Origin: Eriocheir sinensis
Taxonomy: Eukaryota > Arthropoda > Malacostraca > Decapoda > Varunidae
Assembly: GCF_024679095.1 (NCBI RefSeq)
Contig: NC_066516.1
Location: forward strand, 6,462,681-6,526,680
Direction: 5' to 3'
Length of the DNA: 64,000 bases
Shown: piece after piece, positions 12,408 through 24,400 of the stretch
Position numbering within the stretch: the first letter of the stretch is position 1
How the letters are laid out: the number at the start of each line of letters is the position of its first letter
Notes under the pieces: generated by a model
The model's input: only the letters and a program-made list of their open reading frames with translations
The model's database searches: none
Told to the model about the DNA's origin: nothing
Program-made: the position numbers and the translations under genes

Positions 12408-12674
12408 TTAACCCGGTAGCAGCGACGGGCCAAATTTGCGGCTTTACCGTGTAACAGCGATGGGCCAAATTTCTGCCATGATATAAACCTCCCAAAATAG
12501 ATGATGCATAAACTGATGACACATGCGTTGATATATATTATGAAATGGTTTGCGTGAGTGATGATTTTTTCTCATTATTTAACTCAGAGGGGCCTTTAAC
12601 CTAACCTAACCTAACCTAACCTAACCTAACCTAACCTAACCTAAGAAACATGACCCCCGCAGCTACCGGGTTAA
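12408..12674. mobile_element. TTAA-flanked MITE, copy 2 (family A) with telomeric repeat
   Basis: Same family as 2535-2759, co-linear over its full length with modest divergence, flanked by TTAA and with ends CCCGGTAGC/GCTACCGGG. It differs by 45 extra bases, 12600-12644, which are nine CCTAA units inserted after GGGGCCTTTAA. Confidence 0.87.
12600..12644 (+). repeat. Interstitial telomeric repeat (CCTAA)9
   Basis: Nine perfect CCTAA units, the complement of the arthropod telomere TTAGG. Located inside a MITE; the sister copy lacks it. Confidence 0.95.
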
Positions 12675-12702
12675 GCGTGTCCATGAGGCGAAATGTGTAG
12701 GT

Positions 12703-12935
12703 ATTGTGGACCGTATTTTCAGACGCTTTCGGCTCTCACAACAACTATTCCAAAGGCCACAAAGAAGATTAATCGGGTTCTCATGAGTGTTTTTTTCACG
12801 TTCATGGTGCAGAAGTCTTGTCAAACTATCACTAGGCACATAAAACTACCCATGGGAATGAACACAACTTCCACGACAGCCTTATCAAATGTGGGTATAT
12901 GTGTGCAAGCCTCGAAATGTTAGGTGCAGAAACCT
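12703..12935 (+). repeat. Dispersed repeat family C, copy 2
   Basis: Nearly full set of family C blocks in order (CAGACGCTTTCGGCTCTC to GCCTTATCAAATGTGGG). Lies 28 bp after MITE copy 2. Confidence 0.72.
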
Positions 12936-13124
12936 CGCCAGCTGTTACGCCACCCCCCACCACACACCATCAACGGGCAGGCAGGCGGCGTGATCCCCAG
13001 AACAATCACACGGGCACCGGTCACTGCCAACGAGCCAGACAGAACACCGAGGGGAGGGGGCACGACGCAGGGCACAAAGGATACACGTTCAACACTAATT
13101 TCCTGTTTAATGACAGGTTCCTCA

Positions 13125-13255
13125 CACAGTACAGCAACTCTAAACTATCCCAAGACACATAAAACTACCCAAGGAAATCCTACTAACGCAACCTCTATCA
13201 AAGCCTTATCAAATGTAGGTGTGTCAGCCTCTAAGTGTTTGAGAACGTGTGTCTG
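13125..13255 (+). repeat. Dispersed repeat family C, copy 3 (3' half)
   Basis: Contains ACATAAAACTACCCA, CAACCTCTATCAAAGCC, TTATCAAATGTAGGTGTG and CCTCTAAGTGTTTGAGAA. Confidence 0.65.
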
Positions 13256-13283
13256 TTGCGTGTGTGTTAACCAGACAGACAGT

Positions 13284-13285
<2 letters not shown>

Positions 13286-13318
<33 letters not shown>

Positions 13319-13437
13319 AAGTCAATGCACCTCAGGACACCGGAAAGCCGGCTATACAGCGAATTATGGACATTGTTGCGTAAAGAAGATATCAAGTATT
13401 CCACCGACATCGTATACGTAGTTAGGTGACTTATGAT

Positions 13438-13490
<53 letters not shown>
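13286..13490 (+). repeat. (CA)n and (CT)n microsatellites
   Basis: CA run 13286-13315 and CT run 13440-13490 with unique sequence between. Confidence 0.93.
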
Positions 13491-13491
<1 letters not shown>

Positions 13492-13589
13492 AATGGGTTA
13501 AGAGCAATTAAGTTAAAGTTCTTGCACTGGTAAAGATAAAAAAAGACGCGTATTAATATATGGGATTAAGTTGGATAAATACAGGTTTT

Positions 13590-13661
13590 CAATAATAATA
13601 ATAATAATAATAAGAATAAGAATAAGAATAAGAATAAGAATAATAATAATAATAATAATAA

Positions 13662-13692
<31 letters not shown>

Positions 13693-13714
13693 AAGAAGAA
13701 GAAAAAGAAGAAGA
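13590..13714 (+). repeat. (AAT)n-(AAG)n compound microsatellite
   Basis: AAT triplets, then AATAAG hexamers, AAT again, then AAG triplets. Confidence 0.95.
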
Positions 13715-13864
13715 ATCAGCAGGACGATAGATAAATACCAGTTTGACAAGAGAGTAGTGGATGAGTGGGACAAACAGACAGATCAGGAAGACAATTGATG
13801 CAAATACGATTGAAAGCCTTAAATGGAGTTTCGAGAGACTTATGGATTGTGAGAGGAATCAATA

Positions 13865-14620
13865 AATAGCTCACTCTCGGAAGTTGTCGTGTCTAGGCAG
13901 AGTAGAGATACCCTTTTGCAGTCTCCTAATATCTTCGTGCAGCCTTGAGTAGCCTAAAGGAATTAAAAGTGATACTGCTGTTGAAATGCCTCTATAAACT
14001 ATACTGGCCATTAAAAAGAGATAATATATGGCTCACTCAGAAGTTGCCGTGTGTAGATCGATCCAGTAACCTCTTGCAGTCTCTTTATATCTTCGTGCAG
14101 CCTTGAGTAAAGAATTTAAAATGACGCTACTGTTGAAATACTTCTAAAAACTACACTGGCCAATAAAAAGAAATAATATATAGCTCACTCTCAGAAGTTG
14201 CCGTGTGTAGATCGATCCAGTAGCCTCTTGCAGTCTTCTTATATCTTCGTGCAGCCTTGAGTAAAGAATTTAAGGTGACTCTACTTTTAAAATATTTCTA
14301 AAAACTACATTGGCCAGTAAATAGAGAGAATAAATGGCTCACTCAGAAGTTGCCGTGTATAGGCCAAGTATAGACAGCCTCCTGCAGTCTTATTATGCCT
14401 CTGTACAGCCTTGAGTAAAAAAAATGTGACGCTGCTTTTTAAATACCTCTCATTGACTCATGTAGCAGCAAAAAACTACACTGACCAATAAAGAGACAGA
14501 ATAAATAGCTCACTGTTAGAAGTTGCCGCCATAAGTAAGCCAGCGTCTTCGTGCGGCCTTGAGTAAAAAAATAGAAGTGACGCTATTGATGAAACACCTC
14601 CAATAGACTCATCATGTAGC
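13865..14620 (+). repeat. ~150-bp tandem repeat, about five copies
   Basis: Each unit has GGCTCACTC.AGAAGTTGCCGT, TCTTCGTGCAGCCTTGAGTA, GTGACGCTACTGTTGAAAT and AAACTACACTGGCCA. Starts near 13868, 14028, 14182, 14335 and 14503. Confidence 0.87.
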
Positions 14621-14639
14621 AGCAAAAAACTACCATGGC

Positions 14640-15485
14640 CAATATTTTCGTGTTATCTCGAGACTATTGTGTTGGGAGCCCAGGTGGCCGGCAGTGTTGC
14701 AAGCCCATCTTAGGAGGCAGTGGCTGGCCTTGTTGCAGGCACCCCGCACGGCCTATCCTTTCCTGCACCCTCGAGCAGGTAATGAACACAGTGCCACGTA
14801 ACGAAGCGCGCTCTACAGAAGTTAAGAGCACGATAGAATGAATGACCTGCCTTAACACATTGCTACTAGAGGCCAATCGCACTCTATATACGGAAGATAA
14901 AAAGTAAGAAAGAATAAATAACCTACCTGGATACATTGCTGCTAGGGGCGACTTGCTTATTTGGGTACATGATAGGTATGCAGCGAGCTCTAAAAGGAAG
15001 TAGAGTCTTAGCGAGTGGAACTGTTTGGGTATATGATAAGTAAGAGACGAGCTATAAAATGACATAGACTGCAAGTGGATTGAATTGATTTGTCTTTGTA
15101 TTGGGTAAAGGGCGATTTAGTTTTAGTTCTTGCACTGAAAACAGATGAAAGGACATGTATCAATGGGTGTAAACTGGATAAATACAGGTTCAGTTGATTT
15201 CACACGTGGGTTAATGGGATCTGAGAGACGAGGAAGCGTTTAGACTGTAGTCACTTCTCTGTTAAACCTGCTGGCCTTGCCCTAAGACCTGAGCCTTTTT
15301 GTTTTGGTATAATTTCCAAACCAGCCTTGATCTACACGTTTTTCTTCACAAATCAGCTGACGAGTGTTTTTGTTTTCCCCTTATCTACATAGCTACACTA
15401 TAAATGTCTTTCCCGGTGGAATTACACGGTACATAAAGTTAATTCGTCTACGTACAAAAAAGAGACTATAGAAAAACCTACAATA
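14640..15485. other. Intergenic, nothing recognised
   Basis: 14640-14780 is a GC-richer stretch followed by CGAGCAG|GTAATG, which resembles a donor; the Cys-rich frame before it matches no family I know. The rest is AT-rich non-coding. Confidence 0.4.
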
Positions 15486-15487
15486 AC

Positions 15488-15728
<241 letters not shown>

Positions 15729-15981
15729 AATGAGAGAAAGAGATGGACAGAAAGACTGACTACAAAAACTCGCACATTTCCATTTCAATAGGCTTTTTTT
15801 TTTTTTTTTTGTCGCGGACAGAGGCAGAAAAAAAAAAAGCCATTAAACGTGCGATGCAAATTCCCCCGTTTTTTGATGAAGCGTGAGATTAGAAGTGTCG
15901 CTCTAACGAAGGGCGGCGGCGGTGACACACACACACACACCACAATTTTCCGACACCGGTATCTCAAGTGCTTGCCCCACG

Positions 15982-15983
<2 letters not shown>

Positions 15984-16027
<44 letters not shown>
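15984..16027 (+). repeat. (CT)n-(CA)n microsatellite
   Basis: CT run then CA run, a switch also seen at 8797 and 38349. Confidence 0.93.
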
Positions 16028-16129
16028 CTACATACATACACGTTTCTGCATTCCCTCATCCATTTCCTCACTCATTCATCCACCTCAATCCCCCCCACCC
16101 ACGTCAGGACCACCCTTGGGACCATGCAG

Positions 16130-16300
16130 ACGAGCAATATATCAACACATCCCTTTCCCTCTCCATTCGAAATTGACCTCTCTTCTGGCCACCTCTCCTT
16201 CAGTGTTTGTGCAGGAGCAGCGAATAGCGGGCTTCTTCTGTTTTTTTTTTTTTTCACTTCTTCATTGCCCTTGAACTGTTTCCTTTGCTGGAACAAAAAA
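16130..16300 (+). repeat. Jockey-like LINE 3' tail fragment
   Basis: Non-coding match to 28440-28570: CGAAATTGACCTCTCTT, TGGCCAC, then a T-run, TTGCCCTTGA and a short A-rich end. About 170 bp, 5'-truncated. Confidence 0.75.
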
Positions 16301-16383
16301 GAAGAGTCATTTTGCATAAGTTCTGTAGGTGTTGCAAAAAAAAAATACTAATAGCCTGTTTTTCTTCTCTCTCCGTTCGTAAG

Positions 16384-16725
16384 AGAGGTTGACTGGTGAG
16401 GTTTTCTCCTTCAACCTCCTAGCGAAGTAGTAGTGTTTTATTCATATTTTTTCTGAGATTGCACATGAAAGGTTGTGTTAAGTATATGCCAAACACAATA
16501 ACACTCATTTCCATGTTGTAGACCAGTAGGCAGTCAGGTCACACGGGTATAATAACTGGCTGACTGGTGATGTTTTCTCCTTCAACCTCTTAACGAATGA
16601 GTATTTTTTTCTCTGAGATTGCACATGAAAGGTTGTGTTTAGTATATGCTAAACACAATTACACTCATTCTCATCTTGTAGACCACTAGAAAGCCAGGGC
16701 ACACGGGTATAGTAACTCTCATCGC
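16384..16725 (+). repeat. ~170-bp tandem duplication
   Basis: 16384-16553 and 16554-16725 share GGTTTTCTCCTTCAACCTC-like, CTGAGATTGCACATGAAAGG, AGTATATGC.AAACACAAT and CACACGGGTATA.TAACT. Confidence 0.9.
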
Positions 16726-17317
16726 ATGATATCCACCACTAACTCCACTGTACTGAGATAGATCACTTGCAAGGAAATGGCAGCAGTGTCAGCACGCCGG
16801 CACACAGCCACTTGACACCCTCCCACCACCACTGCCGGAGCAACACTACTACAGCATTGGTCTGGTGGTGACTGCCTGGTGGTGGTGGCCCTCCCTGCCC
16901 CAGCCCCTAGTGCCTGGCCAGCGGGGTGGTGGTGATGCGACTCCCTGCCCCGGTGGTAGTGGTAGTGGTGGTGGAGAAAGTGGTGACGTAGGGAACAGCC
17001 TCACTGCAGCCTGCCATTCATGTAATCTTGACTTGCTGAGTTGCTCATATATACGTACTGTGCTACATGTTATCCCTCTGTACGTGAGGACATATATGGC
17101 CGTCATATTCTGGGAGAGATTATACTTATTGTGTCCGTCCAAATGCATCATGTATTATTATATAGAGATAGATAGTTACATAGCTAGGTTCATAGATGTG
17201 TCAAGTATACCTTTGTCATACTTATGAATGGGAAGTCGTTTTAGTAAGTCATTGTGGTAAGATATAGATAAACAGGGAGAGAGAAATAGAGGGAGATAGG
17301 TAGATAGATATAGATAA

Positions 17318-17433
<116 letters not shown>

Positions 17434-17554
17434 TCCAAGGTCAAACAGGTAAATCTTTTTCTTATAATTTTCATCCGTCCATCTATACCTACATCGCTGG
17501 CCAACAGTTTATTTGTGCATGTATAGACGCTAATTGTTACTAACTGAGAGTGAG

Positions 17555-17812
17555 GGGGGGCTCCCGTGGTCCCGTGCTGCCTTGCGCTTCGGCGGGGTGC
17601 TAGAGCGTGGGTTCGAGACCTATCAGGTGCCGTAGGAGTGGAAAGGTGGGCTCTCCGACGCCTCCTCCTTGAAAGAACTGGGCATCTCTCTACCAGCCTT
17701 CTGGGGGGTTGCGCGGCATGCACCGCCTTCCTCCATTCGGGTAAATCCCCATCGAAATACCCCCCCCCAAAAAAAAAAAATAAAATAAATAAATAAATAA
17801 AAAATAACTGAG
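17555..17812 (+). repeat. SINE with A-rich tail
   Basis: B-box-like GGGTTCGAGACC at 17609, a 150-bp body, and a 3' tail of C-run then A/TAAA repeats at 17769-17806. The shape is that of a Pol III retroposon. Confidence 0.65.
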
Positions 17813-17954
17813 AGTGCATAGTCATATATCTTGTCTTTCCTATGTGCTATTTGAGCAGATACCGTACGAATCTGTTAGGTAGAGGACATACATTAGGACG
17901 ATTAAATCAACTGTGCAAGTCTTATTTTTGATATGGTGAAGTAAGGTACTGCAT

Positions 17955-18150
17955 GTTTGGGGGCCAGTGTGACATCCAGGTTACCGCAGTTTACCTTCCC
18001 CAGGTTTTCCCAGGCAGCTACCTATTTATCAACCAGCCCGAAAGGGAGGATGAAAACTGGATGAGCTGCACGCCGATTGCCGGGGCGGGATTCAAACCCT
18101 GCCCAAGCCTCACGACACCATGCATGGTCACTCCTTCACTTTGATCACAC
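17955..18150 (-). repeat. tRNA-like dispersed repeat (SINE)
   Basis: On the minus strand the B-box-like GGGTTTGAATCCCGCC is followed by a conserved body (TCATCC, GGGCTGGTTGATAAATAGG, GGGGAAGGTAAACTGCGG). A shorter, diverged copy of the body is at 8495-8585. Confidence 0.65.
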
Positions 18151-18410
18151 AATCACAACATGATCAAAACAATAACAGACATATCAATGGAAAGATCAGT
18201 AAACCACATACCCAATACTTAACTGACATAAACCTGCACAAAACCGATTGGGGGCAAGTAATGCTAGATGGCCCACACAACCACTGATCGAGCCTCCCCG
18301 GTCTCTCAGACATAACTAACTTTTGCATGTTCAAATTGAAGGTAGAGGAAAACATGTCCTTTCAGTAAATAACAACTCCTTCGGACACAAGGGAAATAAT
18401 GAAAGACCAC

Positions 18411-21400
18411 ATGAAGGCTGGTAACTAACTTAACATTTTTGCAAGAGCTCTACGGGGGGAGGGGGGGGGTGCTCTTGGGAAAACTATAGAGCTGCATAAA
18501 TAGAGCTAGTTACATCACTACAAGACAACACCCATTTTAAAGTAGTTATATGAGTGACAGAGTCTGATTATACAAGCCGATTACACAAGAATGCCCCAGA
18601 GAACGTTTTCCTTGTTCCGAAAATGTTTGCACTAACTTATCCATATTTTTGTTGATATTTGCAGCCTCCTTGGTCCTTGGAGTCGCCTTGGCCCTCGTCA
18701 CTGGCCAGGTAGAAGAAGCAAGTGTGGCCACGGACGTCAATCACTCCAGGTAAGCATAAATACAACAAAGAGCAGTGTGTGAGTCTGGCAGTAATCTAAT
18801 GGAGGCAGGTTCCTATATAAGCAATGGGGCAGTGGAAATCAGGGAGTCTGTCATTGGTGTGAGTGTACAAAGCATGAAGCAGTTATGCCCACGTAAGGGG
18901 AAATTACATTTCAGTATACAGCGACTTTGTATAATTGTGGAAGTGTGTGTGTGACGGACTCCAGAGGTGTTGGCCTCTAGGCTCTGGGGCGTGAGTCTGC
19001 CCCTCCCCACGGCTCTGGCTGGTGGCTGGGGACTCTAGGGGCAGTGCTGGCCTCTAGGCTCTGGGGCGTGAGTCTGCCCCTGCCCACGGCTCTGGCTGGT
19101 GGCCGGGGACACTAGGGGCAGTGCTGGCCTCTAGGCTCTGGGGCGTGAGTCTGCCCCTGCCCACGGCTCTGGCTGGTGGCCGGGGACTCTAGGGGCAGTG
19201 CTGGCCTCTAGGCTCTGGGGCGTGAGTCTGCCCCTCCCCATGGCTCTGGCTGGTGGCCGGGGACACTAGGGGCAGTGCTGGCCTCTTGGCTCTGGGGCAT
19301 GAGTCTGCCCCTCCCCATGGCTCTGGCTGGTGGCCGGGGACACTAGGGGCAGTGCTGGCCTCTAGGCTCTGGGGCGTGAGTCTGCCCCTCCCCACGGCTC
19401 TGGCTGGTGGCCGGGGACGCTAGGGGCAGTGCTGGGCTGGAGGTACTGAATCTCCCTCACCCCACGGCTACTCTGGCTGGGGGCTGGGGATTATTTTTTA
19501 TTGGTGTCGTGCTCACTCAGGTGATCATGCATTTTGTGTTGAATAGCATTTTTCTTATTTCGTCCCATTGTGCATTTTATTCAGAACCTTAAGACATTTT
19601 TGTCAGCTTATGTAACAATGCAACTACATGGACTTACTGTTTTTAATAGTATTTTCAAATAGGATATTAGTTATTATATTTATTTCCCTTTAATTTTTTC
19701 ATTCCAGGGTATGATGGTTGATGTCTACACCAACCCAGAGAAGCATGTTGTCCTCAGCAACAATGTCAAGGTCCCCATCCTTGGTTTAGGTAAGAACCCA
19801 TTTTCTTGAGTTTTGCATGACAGCAAGAAAATAAAACTTTTATCTTAAGAATGTCACTGACATCATGTAATTTTTCATGATATGATGTATGGTATTACTT
19901 TTTTTTTTTTTTAGGATGTTTACTTCTGATTACTCTTTTTTTCTCATAATAGTCCATGCAAGTGTAGGCAGTGTTCAATGGTGGAGTTCCTTAAAGATAA
20001 AAAATCCACTGTAATATCGAGGTGATGGTGGTCTGCAGGCAAGGAAGGAGTTCCTCAGGTGACGCCTTGAGGAACATGCTGTGACTGGCAGCCGCCTCAG
20101 CTAATTAATTGAGCTCAATGAAGAGAGTGGGTGTGACCTGCTGTAATTATATATAATTTTTATATGGAACAGAACATACACTTTTTGGCAAATTTTGGCA
20201 AGGTTCAGTTAATTGAGGGTTAACTGTAATAGCATTCTTGGTTACATTATTCTTTACAGGTATTGACTTGAAATTACAGTTATATTATTTCAGGAACATC
20301 ACACGATGGAGGCTACAGTCATGATGCTGTGGTTTACGCCTTGAAGAACTGTGGGTATCGACACGTTGACACAGCAAAGCGTTATGGCTGTGAGAGGTAC
20401 ATTGCTCAAGCAGTCAAGGTTAGGTTCTAAATTTAGGATAAATACTAGGTGTTTTTTTATTTATTTTTTTATTTTTTTACTTTAAAGACATCCAACCATA
20501 CTTCATAACCAGTACAGTAACTTAATAAAACCCATTCTGTCCATAATAGATTACTGGTTATTTCATATTTTTAACAAAAATCTGTTTATTCATTAGGGTA
20601 TCTTTCAAAGTTTTTTTTATCCTTTATTTAACTGAAAACAGGCTTTGAAAATTTGCACTAATACATAGAGCAAACAGCCTCAGTTTCAAAGTGTGTTAAT
20701 GAGTGATGCAGCAAGCCTTGTGCCTAAGGAAGCCAAATGCTTTCTAGCCTCAGTGTATAAGGTACAGGAGGATTATGAGAACCCCCCCCCCCCCCTTTTG
20801 TTTAAGTACATCTAATACACCAAAAAATATTGTATATTCTCCTCCTTCCATAGTTACCATCTCAGGTGTATGGGAAAAGCCAAGTTCTCTTTGAAAATTC
20901 TGTTACATCATTATTAAGGTTTCAAAGTTTCTTTCATCAACCTTCTCATTTTTAGGCCTCAGATGTGCCCCGAGAAGAGATTTTTCTTGCCACAAAGTGC
21001 TGGCCAACAGACTATGGGGCTCTCACCACAAAGGAAGCCTTCAAGGGCTCATGTCAAAGACTGGGAGTGGATTACCTTGGTGAGAAACTCATTACTACAT
21101 GTTTTCTCATTCTCTTATGAGAATTAATGTATATATCACTCAAAATATTTTATAGCATGTAATTTTTTCAAATGGCAGAATTGAATTTAGTATAAATGTA
21201 AATGTGATTTATTTCAACCTGTTTTCCTTCAAAACTGCCACCTCACACATACACACATTGAAACTATCTTGCTAAGCATTTAGTTTAGTAAGTTCTGACC
21301 ATGATTTCATTGTACCACTGTGTTAACAGACATGTACCTCCTGCACTGGCCCGAGGTGAGGTCAGGGGTGAAGGACAGAAAGCAACTGCTGCAGGAGACT

Positions 21401-24400
21401 TGGCGCACACTTGAGGTCAGTGCCTGTCACTTTAAGTACTCTCCTAATGGTGTGTTGTCTTTTGGATGTGTTGAAATCTGGGTACACTAAGGGAAGCTAA
21501 TAAAGGTCATAGGGTAGACAGTGATGTGACTTCCTCTTGAAATGAATTAAATTCACACTGGCAAATGAAAAATGTATATTTACCAAACAGCTTCAGTGTA
21601 CACTGCCGGATGGAGAGTAGAAGTAAGGCAAGTGTAATACAGAGCTCCTTATATATACTTTCAGACAGTAGGTAACCCTTAAATTCACACTGGCAAATGA
21701 AAAATGTATATTTACCAAACAGCTTCAGTGTACACTGCTGGATGGGGAGTAGAAGTAAGGCAAGTGTAATACAGAGCTCCTTATATATACTTTCAGACAG
21801 TAGGTAACCCTTAAGAGGGTGGGGTGGAGATGGCAGCAAACCAGTCACACGTTTCAAGCTTAATTAGTTTTATTAAGTGGTTACAAAGCACAGGCTTGCC
21901 TCATCTTACTTAACTTCGTGTCAAATGCAACTTTAGCTTATAGAATGAGGTTCACAGCTTCATTTGCTGACCCATTTATCTTTCTGCAGGTGTTACTGGA
22001 CGAAGAACAAGTTCGGGTTATTGGAGTGAGCAATTTTTTGGAGAGGCATTTAGAGATGATCCTTGATGAATGCTCTGTGACTCCTCATGTCAATCAGTGC
22101 GAGTTCCACCCTTTCAATAATCCCAAGAAGCTTCGACAATTCTGTGCTGAAAGAAACATACAATTTGAGGTGAGGCATCAGTCTGGCGTCAAGTAGAATT
22201 TTACTTTTTATTTTTTTAGTAGAATTGTATTTACAAGTTTGTCAAATGTCCTGTGGAACCAGAAATTAACTTGGGTTTAGACTTTATGAAGAGGTTACTC
22301 ATACCATCAAAATGATCTGAATATTTTTAATAGAAATAGACCTCACTGTCTCCACTGTCGTCAGCCATGTTATTGCAGGTTGTCTTGGTTGTGTTTACAT
22401 ACTGTTGTTTTCTAGGTGTCTTCTACCCACCATGCATTCAGTACGAGTGAACCATCTTCTCTGTATATCATTGGTTCTGTCAGCTACAGTGATATCCACA
22501 TTTGCCATATTTCAGATTATATCACTTGGTGATTTGCCTTACCATCCTATGTAAATGGTCCACCTCAAACAGTATATTTTGAATTCAAGTAGCTTATTTC
22601 TTCCTCTTTGGTTTTGTGCCCAACATATGTTCCATTGATTGAGAAATTTTTAAAAATGAAAAGTTAATAATGAAAGTGAATTAGATGGCAGACATTTAGG
22701 AACACATTTTAAGTTTGTGTTACGTAATGGATGAATTTTTAACATGAAAATATTTATTCAATGAAACAGGGCTATTCCCCTCTTGCTAAGGGTCGGGCTC
22801 TCAGGCACCCCAATGTGATCGCCATTGCCAAATCGCTTTGCAAGACTCCCTCTCAGGTGCTAATCCGCTGGAGTCTGCAGAATAACATCCCTTCCATCCC
22901 CAAATCAACTAAGCTTGAGCGTGTGATGGAGAATTCCCAGGTAGTTTTTCAGTAGTTTTCATTTATACATTTATAGTTTCTGAACAAGTGTACAGAGTTA
23001 TGGATGTGGATTTAAATGCTATGTGTTTAATAATGTTTTGCTGAAAATATTTACCTATTACCTCTTTGCCATATCATGTTGAAACTTTTGTGACAGAAAG
23101 TCAATGTTTGGCTGGTGATTCCCTTGAAGGAGTTAATGGGGTGCTTTGTATGATGATTGATTCGATGGCAGCATCCATTCTGAGGCTTCTTGCATTAAGC
23201 TCACACACTTCTGTCAATACATCATCAAACCCATCAGAGCCAACCCTTGCAACTATCTACGGTACTGGCTACAGAGGTGAAAATATCACATTACCACACA
23301 CCACTTTAAGCCACAGAGCATGAAAACTTCTGAGCTCTGGGTGACCTGACCATGACCAAGTATGATAGACAAGAAGGATATTTTATTGATCCATTTTACC
23401 CCTGATGTATCCCTCATGTGTTTTCTTTGACTCCTGATCCAAATCTAAGCACAGCCTTTTGGTAACTTTAGTTTACCTTGCACATCTTGCCTTCTCAGTG
23501 TGTATCTGTGAATCATTGTGTGAATGTTATTTGTGAGGAAAAGCTCCCTGCAGCATTTACACCTACCAAACAAGCACTTCCCCCTTTCATTCCATCCAGG
23601 TAATACCCATTTGTAAGCCAATGGTAATTTACCACCCTAATAAGAGACTTGTTTCTTCCACATCCATATTTCTTGACAAGTGTTCAGAACTCTCGCCTAT
23701 CCTTACTTAAATAAAAATTTTGTATGTACTTTGTTATAGGGGTACTGTCCACTAGGTAATGGACAGATTCTTAGCAATCCTCAAATCCAGGAGATTGCTG
23801 ACCAGCACTCTAGGTCCCCAGCTCAGGTGCTTATTCGCTGGAACCTGCAAAACAGGGTTGTATGTATCCCCAAGTCCACCAAGGAGCACAGGGTGAAAGA
23901 AAATTTTCAGGTAGAGGAATGATTACGTCTTTAGTCATGTTTTATGTTTGCTAATCCAAAAGAGGGTGAGATGTTGGCTTTATAAGTGACACAGGACTCA
24001 TGAATTTTAAATATTAGCAGCTGTTATTATTAGTTTTCTTGTGTGGGTGTGTAATTTGTTTCTTGTGGTATTTTTAGCCAGATTGTCATCCCCTGTGAAT
24101 AATGTATGTCAGCTGTACCTGAACTTTTAGAGAGTGAACTAACCTGTGTGTTCTGGGTCTGCCTCATTCATAGCTTTAATTAGGTTATAAGGCACTTCTA
24201 TATTTGATCTTTGGCAAGGACCTCAAATTAAGGATAAGGTAGACTCCAAGGTTTTATTTTTAAATATTTTTGAAGTTTTTATTTTCACTTACTTTTGATA
24301 TTGCAGGTTTTTGATTTTGTTCTGCCTGACAGTGCCATGGCTAACCTTGAAATTTTGCATAATGACATCCATGTGTCATGGGACCCTAACCAAGTTCCTT

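Noticed and set aside
10730..14620. CRISPR-like arrays
   Set aside because: The repeats are contiguous tandem units without unique spacers, in a eukaryotic genome.
14635..14841. Cys-rich 68-residue frame with a donor-like site
   Set aside because: No recognisable domain and no acceptor or partner exon found.
23066..23323. 85-residue frame between AKR exons 8a and 8b
   Set aside because: No family resemblance and no splice sites in phase; intronic.
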